From contig CAVZFD010000004.1 in NCBI GenBank assembly GCA_963774455.1, positions 310,001 through 374,000 of the forward strand: DNA of 64,000 nt, read 5' to 3'. A model generated the notes under the pieces. The model searched no databases and was not told the origin of the DNA. It saw only the letters and a program-made list of their open reading frames with translations. Positions 8,502-17,723 of this stretch are shown here, piece after piece. Made by a program: the position numbers and the translations under genes. The stretch comes from DATFVA01 sp963774455 (GTDB lineage: Bacteria; Bacteroidota; Ignavibacteria; Ignavibacteriales; Ignavibacteriaceae). Within the stretch, counting starts at the first letter, position 1. The number at the start of each line of letters is the position of its first letter.

Positions 8502-8846
8502 AACGAAATGACCGTTTAAGTTCATTGTTATAGATTGGAACTCTTTTGTTTTCTGATTTTGTATGAAAACTGAACCTGACATTTTGTCATACATTTGGAT
8601 TTTTAAAAAGGGGTAAATTACGTTTTTTGAGCTTTTGGATGTGTCCCGGTATTAGTCTAAAAGACTGATGGAAGGCTGGAAACAGATGGATAATCCCCCA
8701 CAGATGAGCCTGTCTATTTGTCATACCTGTTTAAATAAACACTAAGCCCTTCTCTGTCAGCAGGGATAAATCAACATATTACAGGTCACTTGAAACGAGG
8801 ATTCTGCAAGTTTGGTCTTTCTATAACTTACCTGTCCGAGGCGGAC
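8502..8846. other. Spacer between convergent genes, with TGACA-N3-TGTCA motif
   Basis: No gene is seen between kamA and the thioredoxin-like gene. At 8577-8589 TGACA-TTT-TGTCA is followed by TAC. Similar motifs occur at 21374-21390 and 21537-21553, also in spacers. A GC-rich stretch near 8833-8855 (CTGTCCGAGGCGGAC) forms a short hairpin next to the thioredoxin gene's 3' end and may terminate it. Confidence 0.35.
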
Positions 8847-9362
8847 CTATCTGCCCCCTGTTAAAATTTCGTAGATATCCTCTTCAATACGCTGCTTTGG
8901 GGTTTCCACAATTCTGCCTAGTTCTTTCCCCTCGTTATAGAAGATGAAAGTGGGCACTAGTTCAATGTTAAGACTATCTACCGCGCCTGAATAATCTTTT
9001 CTCTCTCGGTTTACACATATAATTTTTACATGATCAGGAGGAAAGCCTGCCTCATCCATCACCTTAAAGAACCGGGGGACTTGTTCCCGGCTGTCACTGC
9101 ACCATGTACCCATTACGATTGTAGTTTTTGCATCATCGAAATTGTATTCTATTTCCCTTACTGTTACAGAATCAGGTTTATACTGTTCATATTCCTGATT
9201 AAACCACCAGGCGAAGCTGGTATCTGAGAATGACTCTCTCGAACAGGAACCTATCAGCATAGGTTCTCCTGTTTCACTATCCTGAACAACTTTATTACTG
9301 TCCTGTGCCAGAATAAAGGCGAAAGAAGAAAGAATAAAAATAATAGAGAGGAAAAGACGCAT
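8847..9362 (-). CDS. Secreted thioredoxin-family protein with CSDS (CxxS-type) motif
   Basis: A 171-residue protein with a cleavable signal peptide (MRLFLSIIFILSSFAFILAQ) followed by a thioredoxin fold: TTIVMGTWCSDSREQVPRFFKVM carries the active site at about residues 84-88, and LNIELVPTFIFYNEGKELGR includes the cis-proline. The usual WCxxC is WCSDS, so the second Cys is missing. CxxS proteins tend to act as monothiol isomerases, glutathione-type exchangers or binding proteins. Being exported, it would work in the periplasm. It is the last gene of a minus-strand run GT2-DUF1844-nadK-this, ten bases after nadK. Confidence 0.75.
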   Translation of the reverse strand: MRLFLSIIFILSSFAFILAQDSNKVVQDSETGEPMLIGSCSRESFSDTSFAWWFNQEYEQYKPDSVTVREIEYNFDDAKTTIVMGTWCSDSREQVPRFFKVMDEAGFPPDHVKIICVNRERKDYSGAVDSLNIELVPTFIFYNEGKELGRIVETPKQRIEEDIYEILTGGR

Positions 9363-9371
9363 TTGTTAAGC

Positions 9372-10262
9372 CTACTTTTTTAAATTAGAATTTCGTAAAT
9401 CAATTCCCCACATTAGCTTATTTCTTAGTGTTTCAAAATAACTTGTGACTGAAGTATGAGCCAACTTTAAGGATCGCTCGCTTTTTGTGAATTTAATTTC
9501 AAATGGAGGAGGAAGAGCAAAAACCCTCTGCCCATCACAATTAACGAGAATTTCTTTGTGAAGCGAAGTAGCTTTAATAACAATTTCCTGACTGCTCGGC
9601 AGAACCAGAGGTCTGACCGAAAGACTATGGGCCGAAATCGGACTGAGGGTAATAACATCAGCAAGAGGACTGACGATAGGTCCTCCAACGGAAATTGAGT
9701 AACCTGTGGATCCAGTAGGTGTTGCAACAATAACTCCATCTGCACCGAAGGTAGTGACATACTCTCCATTAACCCATACAGTAATATCTATCATCTTGGG
9801 CCAGCCCCCTTTTTCTATAACTATATCATTTATTGCATATAATGTCTCAACCTTATGACCTTTACATTCCCCGCATATAATCATTCTTCTATCTACCTTA
9901 ATCCTTTTATTTCGGATGTCAGCTATGAACGTGTCCAGCTGTTCAAGACTTGCTTCTGCGAGAAAACCCAGTTTGCCCATATTTAACCCAAGTACAGGTT
10001 TATCATAAAATTGAGCCTGGTAGGATGTGGCCAGCATAGTACCATCTCCGCCTATCGATATGATAATGTCGCTCCTTTTATAAATATTTTTATCCTGGAG
10101 AAAATATTTTTTATTTATTTTTTCCGTTAAAGACTTTCGTTTGGCGATTATAGTATCAGTGATTAAAAAATCCAGGTCATTTTCTTTTAATTTCTTAACC
10201 AGCAGAGAAACAACATCGTAAACTTTTTCTTTAGTGGAATTTGCAATAATGCCGATAATCAT
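9372..10262 (-). CDS. nadK: NAD kinase
   Basis: ATP-NAD kinase, which phosphorylates NAD to NADP in the cytosol. The motif IISIGGDGTMLATSYQ and the family signature GLNMGKLGFLAE are present, as are GADGVIVATPTGSTGYSISVGGP and the C-terminal HSLSVRPLVLPSSQEI. The reading frame extends upstream to an ATG at 10289 (MNSSFQGIK first), but the natural start is the internal ATG at 10262 (MIIGIIANSTKEKVYD), giving 296 residues, typical for the family. It sits in a minus-strand operon between DUF1844 and the thioredoxin-like gene. Identification is secure. Confidence 0.95.
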   Translation of the reverse strand: MIIGIIANSTKEKVYDVVSLLVKKLKENDLDFLITDTIIAKRKSLTEKINKKYFLQDKNIYKRSDIIISIGGDGTMLATSYQAQFYDKPVLGLNMGKLGFLAEASLEQLDTFIADIRNKRIKVDRRMIICGECKGHKVETLYAINDIVIEKGGWPKMIDITVWVNGEYVTTFGADGVIVATPTGSTGYSISVGGPIVSPLADVITLSPISAHSLSVRPLVLPSSQEIVIKATSLHKEILVNCDGQRVFALPPPFEIKFTKSERSLKLAHTSVTSYFETLRNKLMWGIDLRNSNLKK

Positions 10263-10300
10263 TTTAATACCCTGAAAGGAAGAATTCAAAAAAGAGGAAG

Positions 10301-10567
10301 TTATTTGCTACCATTTTCTTCAACATACATGAGTTTTAATTCTTTGATCGCTTCGATCAAAAACTGATGTTCATATTCGGATAAGTTCCCCCTGGTTTTT
10401 TCCTTAAGCATATCCAGCGTATCTATTGCAATTTTTGCATACTCGGGTTTTTTCTCAGTTTTATTTGTTACAGGATTTTCCATTTTTCCAAGGGACATCA
10501 TAGCTATCTGCTGATTCTGCATTACGAGCTGTATAAACAAAAATTCTTTGCCGTTTACCTGGTCCAT
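10301..10567 (-). CDS. DUF1844 family protein
   Basis: An 88-residue acidic, helical protein with the pattern of DUF1844: FLFIQLVMQNQQIAMMSLGK at the N-terminus, then IDTLDMLKEKTRGNLSEYE and a closing helix EAIKELKLMYVEEN. The family is widespread and uncharacterised. There are no signal peptide or membrane segments and no cysteines. It starts five bases after the glycosyltransferase stop, so it is co-transcribed. Function unknown. Confidence 0.75.
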   Translation of the reverse strand: MDQVNGKEFLFIQLVMQNQQIAMMSLGKMENPVTNKTEKKPEYAKIAIDTLDMLKEKTRGNLSEYEHQFLIEAIKELKLMYVEENGSK

Positions 10568-10572
10568 ATATC

Positions 10573-11331
10573 TTACTTATTTTGTCTTTCACATTCCCAC
10601 AACTTACAATATTTTGTAAAAACATATGATGCTGAAAACACCGACAGAATAAATCCATGAAGGCCATCCAGAAAACCTGCGCGTAACATGTACATCTTTA
10701 TGAAAATGACCAGCGGCCTGAGCAGGATATCCAGTACAGTGAATTTCTTACCCTTATTAAAAAGTTCAACTGCCGCGAGGGAGGTATAATTATTATATTT
10801 CTCAAAATAATGGTGAATATCAGGATCAGTATAGTGTTCGAGATCGTGAGAAAGTTTTCCGGTAATTCCTTCAACCCTGAGTTGTTCATGAACTGAATTA
10901 TCATTAAAGACGACTTCATTTTTATTGAAAAGACGAACCACCCTGCCCGGATACCATCCGCAGTGCCTTATCCATTTTCCCAGAAAATATGCCCTCCGCG
11001 GAACTGAATAAGCAGTAAAAGGGGGTACAGATTTTTTAAATTCCTTGAGTTCTTCACAAAGTTCGGGGGAAACCGCCTCATCAGCGTCTACCCATAAGAT
11101 CCAGTTATTCGATGCTAGTGACACGCCATACTGTTTTGTTTTGGAATAACCCATCCACTTTACCTTTTTAGCGATAATCGAAGGATAGCTGGAGGCAATT
11201 TCAAATGTATGATCTCCGGAAGATTCATCTACAAGTAAAATAATTTCATCAATACAAGCATTCTGACTTTCGATACATAGCCGTATATTCTTCTCTTCAT
11301 TCTTTGCTATAATAACTGATGATAACTTCAA
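10573..11331 (-). CDS. Family 2 glycosyltransferase (WaaE/KdtX-like)
   Basis: A 252-residue GT-A fold glycosyltransferase without an N-terminal membrane segment. It opens with SSVIIAKNEEKNIRLCIES, has the DxD-containing WILWVDADEAVSPEL (about residues 76-90), and the segment FLGKWIRHCGWYPGRVVRLF characteristic of the lipopolysaccharide-core glucosyltransferase WaaE/KdtX group. A hydrophobic C-terminal part (VLDILLRPLVIFIKMYML) probably attaches it to the inner membrane. It is divergent from the polysaccharide operon, sharing a 181-bp intergenic region, and heads the DUF1844-nadK-thioredoxin unit. It probably modifies LPS core or a related surface glycan; the sugar is unknown. Confidence 0.85.
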   Translation of the reverse strand: MKLSSVIIAKNEEKNIRLCIESQNACIDEIILLVDESSGDHTFEIASSYPSIIAKKVKWMGYSKTKQYGVSLASNNWILWVDADEAVSPELCEELKEFKKSVPPFTAYSVPRRAYFLGKWIRHCGWYPGRVVRLFNKNEVVFNDNSVHEQLRVEGITGKLSHDLEHYTDPDIHHYFEKYNNYTSLAAVELFNKGKKFTVLDILLRPLVIFIKMYMLRAGFLDGLHGFILSVFSASYVFTKYCKLWECERQNK

Positions 11332-11512
11332 ATCCCGGATCCGAAATGTTAAAACTGATAAAACTTCAGAACTAACATATATTAATCCTGTTTATTTATC
11401 TACAAAAAAACGGATTATTAAAGAAGTTGAGGAAGGCTCTTATCTATAAAATAATTGCAATATTATCTATATTTACAACAAATATAACAGCATATTAAAA
11501 CTTCCCCTCTTA

Positions 11513-12841
11513 ATGAAGGAATTCGGCAACATTTTTCAAATAATAAAAAGTAAGATAAACTTCGACTCTGCCACAGAGATGGGTTGGGTGATCTTCGGCC
11601 AAAGTATTAATGTAATTCTTGGGTTTCTGATAATTAAGCTGATTTCTCAAATAGGCCCCGGACAGTATGGTGTATATGCGCTTGTAATTACTATTGCTGC
11701 TGTGCTTGGTCTGTTTTACGGCGCTTTTCTGCAGGGCTTTCTGAGGTATTATTATCATTATGAGGAGTTAAACCGCAGGGAAGAATTAATAAAACTGATG
11801 TTTAGATTTTTGGGACTGACACTCCTGATTTTTCTTCTGCTCACCATAATGATCTCAATATTTTTTCCGGTTTATTTTACCGGATATACAACCGCATTTC
11901 TCCTGGGTGCCGGTTTGTTCGTGATTGCATCAAAACTCTCCGAGTTTTTTAATTCGATATTAAATCTTATCAGGAAACGGAAAGAGAACGCACTTCTTCA
12001 GGCCCTGGAAAGAACTTTGATGATCGGGGTCCTCTTGTTATTTATCTGGCAGCATAACCTAATATTGCTGTATATCTTATTTGCTTTCAGCATCATTTCC
12101 TTCCTCCTTGCACTTACTAAAATATTTGTCTTTAGAAATAATGTACCTTCAACGCGCAAAACAATGATCCTTCCGGAAAATCAGAAGGAAATCGTACATA
12201 CGGTTATGGTATATATTTCTCCTTTTCTTATTTGGGGAGCAGCAGGCTGGTTCCAGATGAATGGTGAAAAGTGGATTATAAATGGTGTACTCTCAGTGAC
12301 GGATGTCGGGATCTATGCCATAATGATGGCAGTCGTTAATGCGCTGGTTGTAATTCCTAACAATATTATCACCGAGTTTTCAACACCTATAATATTTAAA
12401 CAGTTTGCAGATATGAATAACAAAGAAAGCATTATGATGGGGTATACTTATATTAAAATTAATATGGTGATCATACTCATAATTGCAATAACGGCGACTG
12501 TTTTAACATTTTTTTGGGGAGAAGAAATAATAATCCTAATAAGTTCACGTCAATATGCTGTTTACTGGTATGTACTTCCGTTTCTGATATTGGGAACCGG
12601 CTTGTTTTATACAGGCCAAGCGCAGACGTTACTAGGTATGGGATTGAGTCAGCCCCAAAAATATCTTGCTCCTAAAATAATTATAGGTGTTGGTTCATTG
12701 GGCATTAATTACCTTTTTATATCGGGCTTCGGACTCAAAGGCATGTCATATTCAATTTTACTGATAGGATTGTTATATGTTCTTTATATTACACTTGTGA
12801 ACAGAAGAATTTTAAAAAGCGGTATATGGATCAATGGCTAA
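11513..12841 (+). CDS. Polysaccharide flippase (Wzx/MATE-type oligosaccharide transporter)
   Basis: A 442-residue polytopic membrane protein with about a dozen hydrophobic segments and few charged loops, in the pattern of Wzx flippases that move undecaprenyl-linked repeat units across the inner membrane. The N-terminal FGQSINVILGFLIIKLISQIGP and the segments ending YVLPFLILGTGLFYTGQA fit the polysaccharide biosynthesis protein family. It starts the plus-strand polysaccharide operon and overlaps the next gene by 8 bp. Substrate cannot be predicted. Confidence 0.83.
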   Translation: MKEFGNIFQIIKSKINFDSATEMGWVIFGQSINVILGFLIIKLISQIGPGQYGVYALVITIAAVLGLFYGAFLQGFLRYYYHYEELNRREELIKLMFRFLGLTLLIFLLLTIMISIFFPVYFTGYTTAFLLGAGLFVIASKLSEFFNSILNLIRKRKENALLQALERTLMIGVLLLFIWQHNLILLYILFAFSIISFLLALTKIFVFRNNVPSTRKTMILPENQKEIVHTVMVYISPFLIWGAAGWFQMNGEKWIINGVLSVTDVGIYAIMMAVVNALVVIPNNIITEFSTPIIFKQFADMNNKESIMMGYTYIKINMVIILIIAITATVLTFFWGEEIIILISSRQYAVYWYVLPFLILGTGLFYTGQAQTLLGMGLSQPQKYLAPKIIIGVGSLGINYLFISGFGLKGMSYSILLIGLLYVLYITLVNRRILKSGIWING

Positions 12842-13850
12842 AGCATTTGTAACTATCCTGAAATATGACTACGGGATTAAATCAAGGGGATATTCATACG
12901 AATATTATAATATTTATCTCCCTATATGCGATATTCTTGGAAAGGAAAATGTCTTCCTTTTTGATTTCTATACAGAATATAAATCTTCCGGCAAACAGGG
13001 GATGAATAAAAAACTAAAGGAAATAATTGCTTCGGAAAAACCGGACTTTGCCCTGTTTTCTCTTTTTGAAAATGAATTTGATGAAGGTACGGTTTCATCG
13101 CTTCGCAATTATACTAAGACGGTATCATATTTTATCGACGATCCGTGGAGAATTGATTTTTCTCTTCACTGGAGAAAGTATTTTGATTTCTTCTCCACAC
13201 CCGATTATTATACCTATCAAAAATATCTTCTGGAAGGTGTTCCCAATGTTATATATTCGCCGTTCGGATTTAATCCCGGGGTTTATAAGAAGACGGAAGC
13301 AGAGAAAAAGTATGACGTATCCTTCGTAGGGAATTATAGTCCTTACAGGAGATGGATTATTGATTATCTTACAGCAAACGGGATAAAGGTGAATGTCTTC
13401 GGCCGGAAATGGGGAAAATATGGAAACTGGATTTCACAGGAGCAAGTTGTAAATGTATTCAACCAGAGTAAAATAAATCTTAATCTCTCGAATGCAATAA
13501 GCCGTGATCTGTCCTTTCTGGCTCATTCACTTTTTTCAATAATAGACTGGAAAGAATTAATTCAATTGAAAAAGAATAAAGAGCAGGTAAAGGGCAGGCA
13601 TTATGAGATAAACGGATGCGGGGGTTTTCAACTGAGCTATTACGTTCCCGGACTGAATCTGATCTATGAGATCGATAAGGAAATAGCTGTCTTTGAAGAT
13701 GTAAAGAACCTGCCGGAAGAAATTAAATTCTTTCTTCGAAACGAGAACTTGCGAAGTACAATTGCCGATAATGGATATATCAGGTCGCAAAAGGATCATA
13801 AGGCTGCAGGTTACCTTGGTAATTTGATTGATAGGGTATTAAGCAATTGA
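12834..13850 (+). CDS. CgeB-like glycosyltransferase
   Basis: A 338-residue protein of the CgeB/Glyco_trans_1_2 type. The N-terminal part has a Rossmann-like strand, with KTVSYFIDDPWR in the middle, and the C-terminal part has KYDVSFVGNYSPYR, VNVFGRKWG and the family signature GRHYEINGCGGFQLSYYVPGL. Such proteins are GT-B glycosyltransferases acting on surface glycans or glycoproteins. The start overlaps the flippase gene by 8 bp and the stop overlaps the next start, so it belongs to the same operon. Donor and acceptor unknown. Confidence 0.8.
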   Translation: MAKAFVTILKYDYGIKSRGYSYEYYNIYLPICDILGKENVFLFDFYTEYKSSGKQGMNKKLKEIIASEKPDFALFSLFENEFDEGTVSSLRNYTKTVSYFIDDPWRIDFSLHWRKYFDFFSTPDYYTYQKYLLEGVPNVIYSPFGFNPGVYKKTEAEKKYDVSFVGNYSPYRRWIIDYLTANGIKVNVFGRKWGKYGNWISQEQVVNVFNQSKINLNLSNAISRDLSFLAHSLFSIIDWKELIQLKKNKEQVKGRHYEINGCGGFQLSYYVPGLNLIYEIDKEIAVFEDVKNLPEEIKFFLRNENLRSTIADNGYIRSQKDHKAAGYLGNLIDRVLSN

Positions 13851-14716
13851 ATAAATTCTTTCTGCTAACAGCAGATAAATTACCGTTAGTTTCAGTGATT
13901 ATTCCTTGCTATAATTCTGGTAAATATATTGAGAGCACTTTAAATTCAGTACTGAACCAGAGTTATGATAATATCGAGATAGTAGCAGTTGACGATGAAT
14001 CATCGGATAACTCTTACAAAATCATAGAAGCTGCCGCACAATTTGATAAAAGGATTAAGCCTTATCGTATTGCCCATTCAGGCAGACCTTCTGTGCCGCG
14101 CAATTACGGAATCGGTAAAGCTTCGGGCAGTCTAATAGCATTTCTCGATTCGGATGATCTATGGACGAGACATAAATTAAAATATCAGGTCGGCTATCTC
14201 TTAAAACGCAGTGAAGCGGCCTTCGTTTATTCAATGAGCTTTACGTTCGGTGAGGTTGGCTTTTTATCTGAAGATTATGAACTCCTTCCGCTTCCATTCC
14301 GGGCTGCAAAAGACGCAAAAGGACTTAGAAATATTGGAAATACAATTCCACTCTCATCTGTGTTGGTCAGAATGGAAGCTTTAAATGAAGTAGACGGTTT
14401 TGATGAAGATCCAGAGTTAAAAGCTGTGGAGGACTATGATTTATGGTTAAGATTAAGCGAAAAATATGAATTCTGTTTCATCCCTAGGATCCAGGTTTAT
14501 TACAGAATACATGGTACACAGTCATCTGCCGGCTGGGATGTACGGGAAAATAGATTGCAGAGGCTTGCCGCAAAAAGAGAAATAAATCTTCCACGTTATA
14601 AAAATATCAGAAGAAAAGGGATTTTTTTGCTTTTAATCCGGAATGTAATACATCTTAAGTTTTACCTGCTGTATAAGTTGATCGGCTGGCTTGAAAATGG
14701 AGACTTCCGACGATGA
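13847..14716 (+). CDS. Family 2 glycosyltransferase
   Basis: A 289-residue GT-A glycosyltransferase with PLVSVIIPCYNSGKYIESTL, IVAVDDESSDNSY, and the metal-binding LIAFLDSDDLWTRHKL (DSDD, about residues 102-105); AVEDYDLWLRLSEKY provides the later ED motif. It has no clear signal or transmembrane segment. The start is a TTG overlapping the previous stop by four bases (TTGA), and its stop overlaps the next ATG, so translation is coupled on both sides. It would add a sugar to the lipid-linked repeat unit on the cytoplasmic face. Confidence 0.86.
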   Translation: MNKFFLLTADKLPLVSVIIPCYNSGKYIESTLNSVLNQSYDNIEIVAVDDESSDNSYKIIEAAAQFDKRIKPYRIAHSGRPSVPRNYGIGKASGSLIAFLDSDDLWTRHKLKYQVGYLLKRSEAAFVYSMSFTFGEVGFLSEDYELLPLPFRAAKDAKGLRNIGNTIPLSSVLVRMEALNEVDGFDEDPELKAVEDYDLWLRLSEKYEFCFIPRIQVYYRIHGTQSSAGWDVRENRLQRLAAKREINLPRYKNIRRKGIFLLLIRNVIHLKFYLLYKLIGWLENGDFRR

Positions 14717-15882
14717 AATCACATGATGGAAACCACCCGAAGATCCTTTGCGTTTCAGTGATGCAAAGCTGGGGTGGTGGTGAAGAATTCATCCTGAAGC
14801 TTCACAAAAATTTAGCCCGCTTTGAATTTATAGTGGTTACACCCGAAGGAAAGGTTGAGCAGAAATTCCGCGGTAATGGGATAAGGACCATTATAAATAA
14901 CAATCAGAAAAAGATATACCGCGATTCAGGCTGGGATTTGAAGGATTACATTAATATAATTTTCGGTATAAAACTTTCAACCTTCAAATTCCTGAGAATA
15001 TTCAGGCAGGAAAAACCTTCTCTCATCCTGGCAAATGGATTATTTGCGGGCCTTTTTGTATTGCCGGCAGTTATGCTTACCAGAAGAAAACAAATAACCA
15101 TACAGCATCTTATTTTTGAAAACAATTCCATCGAAAAGAAAATAGTAAGACTGCTCCTTAAGTTTACAGATAAAATTGTTTGTGTTTCAAATGCAGTTAA
15201 AGAGAATATTTATTCCATGATTAAAACTTCTTCTCCCGGGAAATTAGTAACCATACCCAATGGAATAAGGATTCCGGAATCTCCTTTTACTAAATTTGAA
15301 CCAGGTAGTATCGTAAAATTCGGAATGACCGGAAGCATCATTAGGATTAAAGGAATACATCTTGTGATTGAAGCGATGAGAGAAATTATGAAAAACCGGA
15401 ATGCTATTTTTTACATATACGGAGAGGCAGGAGTTAATGAGGATTCCCTCAGATATAAATCTGAATTAAAAAAAATGATTGCAGATTATGCCCTGGAAGA
15501 AAAAATTCGTTTTGAAGGATATATTGAATCCAAAGGGAAATTGTACTCATCTATAGACATCCTGATAAATTTTTCTATTATTCCTGAATCTTTCTCCTAT
15601 TCGGTTCTTGAAGCAATGGCATACAAGAAAATAGTTATTGCAGCCAATTCGGGTGGTCCAAAAGAATTCATACAGGATGGGGTGAACGGATTCCTGGCCG
15701 AAATGCAAAATACTAATGAGCTTAAAGATAAAATGAGTTACTGTTTAGATAATCTGGGAACAGATGAGTTTTATCGAATCAGGAACAGAGCCTTTGATAC
15801 TGTGAAAAATAATTACACCATTGAGAAGTTCATAGATGGATATACCACGCTGTTTGATGATTTGATTAATAAGAGGAATTAA
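14713..15882 (+). CDS. Family 4 glycosyltransferase
   Basis: A 389-residue GT-B retaining glycosyltransferase. An N-terminal acceptor domain begins HPKILCVSVMQSWGGGEEF; the nucleotide-sugar domain has VKFGMTGSIIRIKGIHLVIE and the EX7E region of the family in IPESFSYSVLEAMAYKKIVI, with GGPKEFIQDGVNGFL after it. It starts in an ATGA overlap with the preceding family 2 gene and ends 12 bp before the methyltransferase-like gene. Role: transfer of a hexose or derivative in polysaccharide assembly. Confidence 0.86.
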   Translation: MKSHDGNHPKILCVSVMQSWGGGEEFILKLHKNLARFEFIVVTPEGKVEQKFRGNGIRTIINNNQKKIYRDSGWDLKDYINIIFGIKLSTFKFLRIFRQEKPSLILANGLFAGLFVLPAVMLTRRKQITIQHLIFENNSIEKKIVRLLLKFTDKIVCVSNAVKENIYSMIKTSSPGKLVTIPNGIRIPESPFTKFEPGSIVKFGMTGSIIRIKGIHLVIEAMREIMKNRNAIFYIYGEAGVNEDSLRYKSELKKMIADYALEEKIRFEGYIESKGKLYSSIDILINFSIIPESFSYSVLEAMAYKKIVIAANSGGPKEFIQDGVNGFLAEMQNTNELKDKMSYCLDNLGTDEFYRIRNRAFDTVKNNYTIEKFIDGYTTLFDDLINKRN

Positions 15883-15894
15883 AGGAATTGTAGT

Positions 15895-16545
15895 ATGCAC
15901 AGATTTTTTGAAAAGATACATAATTATATAATATGGCAGAAAATCAAAAAAGAGAACCGTGATAAAAACAGGATTAAGATTTTAGATGAATGGGTTAATG
16001 CCGGCAAACAGGTGCCTCCGCCGCACGTAGTTAAACAGGAAGCCGTCAGGAAATATCAGAAAGAATATTCCGTCAAAACATTCGTAGAAACCGGAACTTT
16101 CCGTGGAGAGATGGTGTATGCCCAGAGAAATTATTTCGATAGGATTATCTCGATAGAACTATCTGAAGAGCTTCATCGCATTTCCTCGAAAAGATTGAGC
16201 AGCCTTCATAATGCGAATCTGATACAAGGGGACAGTGCAGAAGTACTTAATAAAATAATCACGGAGATTGACGAACCAGCTATTTTCTGGCTGGATGGAC
16301 ATTATTCGGGATTCGAAACCGCCAAAGGAGAATTGGTGACTCCCATAAAAAGGGAACTGGATATAATTCTCGGATCAAAGCAGGATCACATCCTGCTTAT
16401 CGATGATGCCCGATTATTCAATGGCGAAAATGATTATCCGGAACTGAAGGAGATCGAAGCCAGGGTTCTAAGCGAAAAGAATAATTATTCTTTCAAGGTT
16501 GAAGATGATATTATCCGAATATTTCCTCAAAAACTTAGCGATTAA
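15895..16545 (+). CDS. SAM-dependent methyltransferase-like protein in polysaccharide operon
   Basis: A 216-residue protein with a class I methyltransferase pattern: VKTFVETGTFRGEMVYA for the SAM-binding loop (here E-T-G-T-F-R-G), IISIELSEELHRIS for the acidic second strand, and AIFWLDGHYSGFETA and ILLIDDARLF later. The basic N-terminal 60 residues are amphipathic and could bind membrane. Proteins of this type are common in O-antigen and capsule loci, where they may O-methylate a sugar, but the diverged motif I leaves activity open. It lies between two family 4 glycosyltransferases. Confidence 0.65.
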   Translation: MHRFFEKIHNYIIWQKIKKENRDKNRIKILDEWVNAGKQVPPPHVVKQEAVRKYQKEYSVKTFVETGTFRGEMVYAQRNYFDRIISIELSEELHRISSKRLSSLHNANLIQGDSAEVLNKIITEIDEPAIFWLDGHYSGFETAKGELVTPIKRELDIILGSKQDHILLIDDARLFNGENDYPELKEIEARVLSEKNNYSFKVEDDIIRIFPQKLSD

Positions 16546-16580
16546 CTATTCTGATGATAATGATAATATAGAATAATAAG

Positions 16581-17723
16581 ATGCCAGATATAAAAACAGC
16601 GATCGTGCACGAGTGGTTTGTAAATTATGCGGGTGCAGAGAAATGTATAGAATCTTTAGTGAATGTCTGGCCTGATGCAGATGTATTTTCTCTTGTCGAT
16701 TTCCTGAACCCTCAGGAAAGACAATTAATTCTAAAGGGAAAGCATTCTCATACAACATACATTCAAAACTTACCGTTTGCTGAAAAATCTCACCGTAAAT
16801 ACTTGCCCCTTTTTCCCAACGCTATAGAAAGACTTAACTTATCAGGGTATGATGTAATTATTTCAAGCTCTCATTCAGTTGCAAAAGGAGTAAAAACCAG
16901 GAAAGATCAGCTTCATATCTGCTATTGTCATACTCCGATGCGTTATGCCTGGGATGAAGCCGAATATTACCTTAAAGAAGCAAATCTTAATTCCGGTTTG
17001 AAAGGTATAATTGCACGCAAAATCATAAAATATCTTCGCGAATGGGATATTAAATCTGCTGATAATGTAACCTGGTTTATTGCAAATTCCCATCATATTG
17101 CACGAAAGATTAAAAGAATATATAACAGGGATTCTGATGTAATATATCCTCCTGTGGATACTGGTAAATTTCCCGTTTCAAACAGGAAAGAAAATTTTTA
17201 TCTTACTGCATCAAGGCTTGTTCCATATAAAAGAATTGATGTAATAGTTGAGGCTTTTGCACAAATGCCTGATAAAAAGCTGGTGGTCGTAGGAAGCGGA
17301 CCAGAAAAAGAGAAGCTGAAATCCAAAGCCGGATCGAATATTGAATTTGCAGGTTACCTTGACTCCCGATCCCTTATCAGCTATATGCAGCAGGCACGTG
17401 CATTCATTTTCGCAGCCGAAGAGGATTTTGGAATTGTTCCTTTAGAAGCGCTTTCCTGCGGCACTCCGGTTATAGCCCTAAATAAAGGAGGCACCGCGGA
17501 AACAATTAAAGATGGTGTAACAGGTATCCATTTCAATGAGCAGACACCTGCTGACATAATCAACGGAGTTACCAGGTTTGAGCAGAAACAGAATATATTT
17601 GAACCCTCCAAACTGCATGAATATGCCTGCCAATTTGACAGATTGGTATTTGAAGAGAAAATGAAAGAATATGTGAGTGTAAAATCCGGATTGTTTTATG
17701 GAAAAGGTCAAGCGCAAATATGA
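16581..17723 (+). CDS. Family 4 glycosyltransferase (WbaZ-like mannosyltransferase)
   Basis: A 380-residue GT-B enzyme. The N-terminal acceptor domain starts TAIVHEWFVNYAGAEKCIE and contains HICYCHTPMRYAWDE, wording typical of the WbaZ/mannosyltransferase group. The donor domain has FYLTASRLVPYKRIDVIVEA, VVVGSGPEKEKL, and the EX7E motif in AEEDFGIVPLEALSCGTPVI. Its stop overlaps the following sugar transferase start (ATGA). It lies in the operon after the methyltransferase-like gene with a 35-bp gap. Mannose specificity is an inference from family resemblance. Confidence 0.84.
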   Translation: MPDIKTAIVHEWFVNYAGAEKCIESLVNVWPDADVFSLVDFLNPQERQLILKGKHSHTTYIQNLPFAEKSHRKYLPLFPNAIERLNLSGYDVIISSSHSVAKGVKTRKDQLHICYCHTPMRYAWDEAEYYLKEANLNSGLKGIIARKIIKYLREWDIKSADNVTWFIANSHHIARKIKRIYNRDSDVIYPPVDTGKFPVSNRKENFYLTASRLVPYKRIDVIVEAFAQMPDKKLVVVGSGPEKEKLKSKAGSNIEFAGYLDSRSLISYMQQARAFIFAAEEDFGIVPLEALSCGTPVIALNKGGTAETIKDGVTGIHFNEQTPADIINGVTRFEQKQNIFEPSKLHEYACQFDRLVFEEKMKEYVSVKSGLFYGKGQAQI

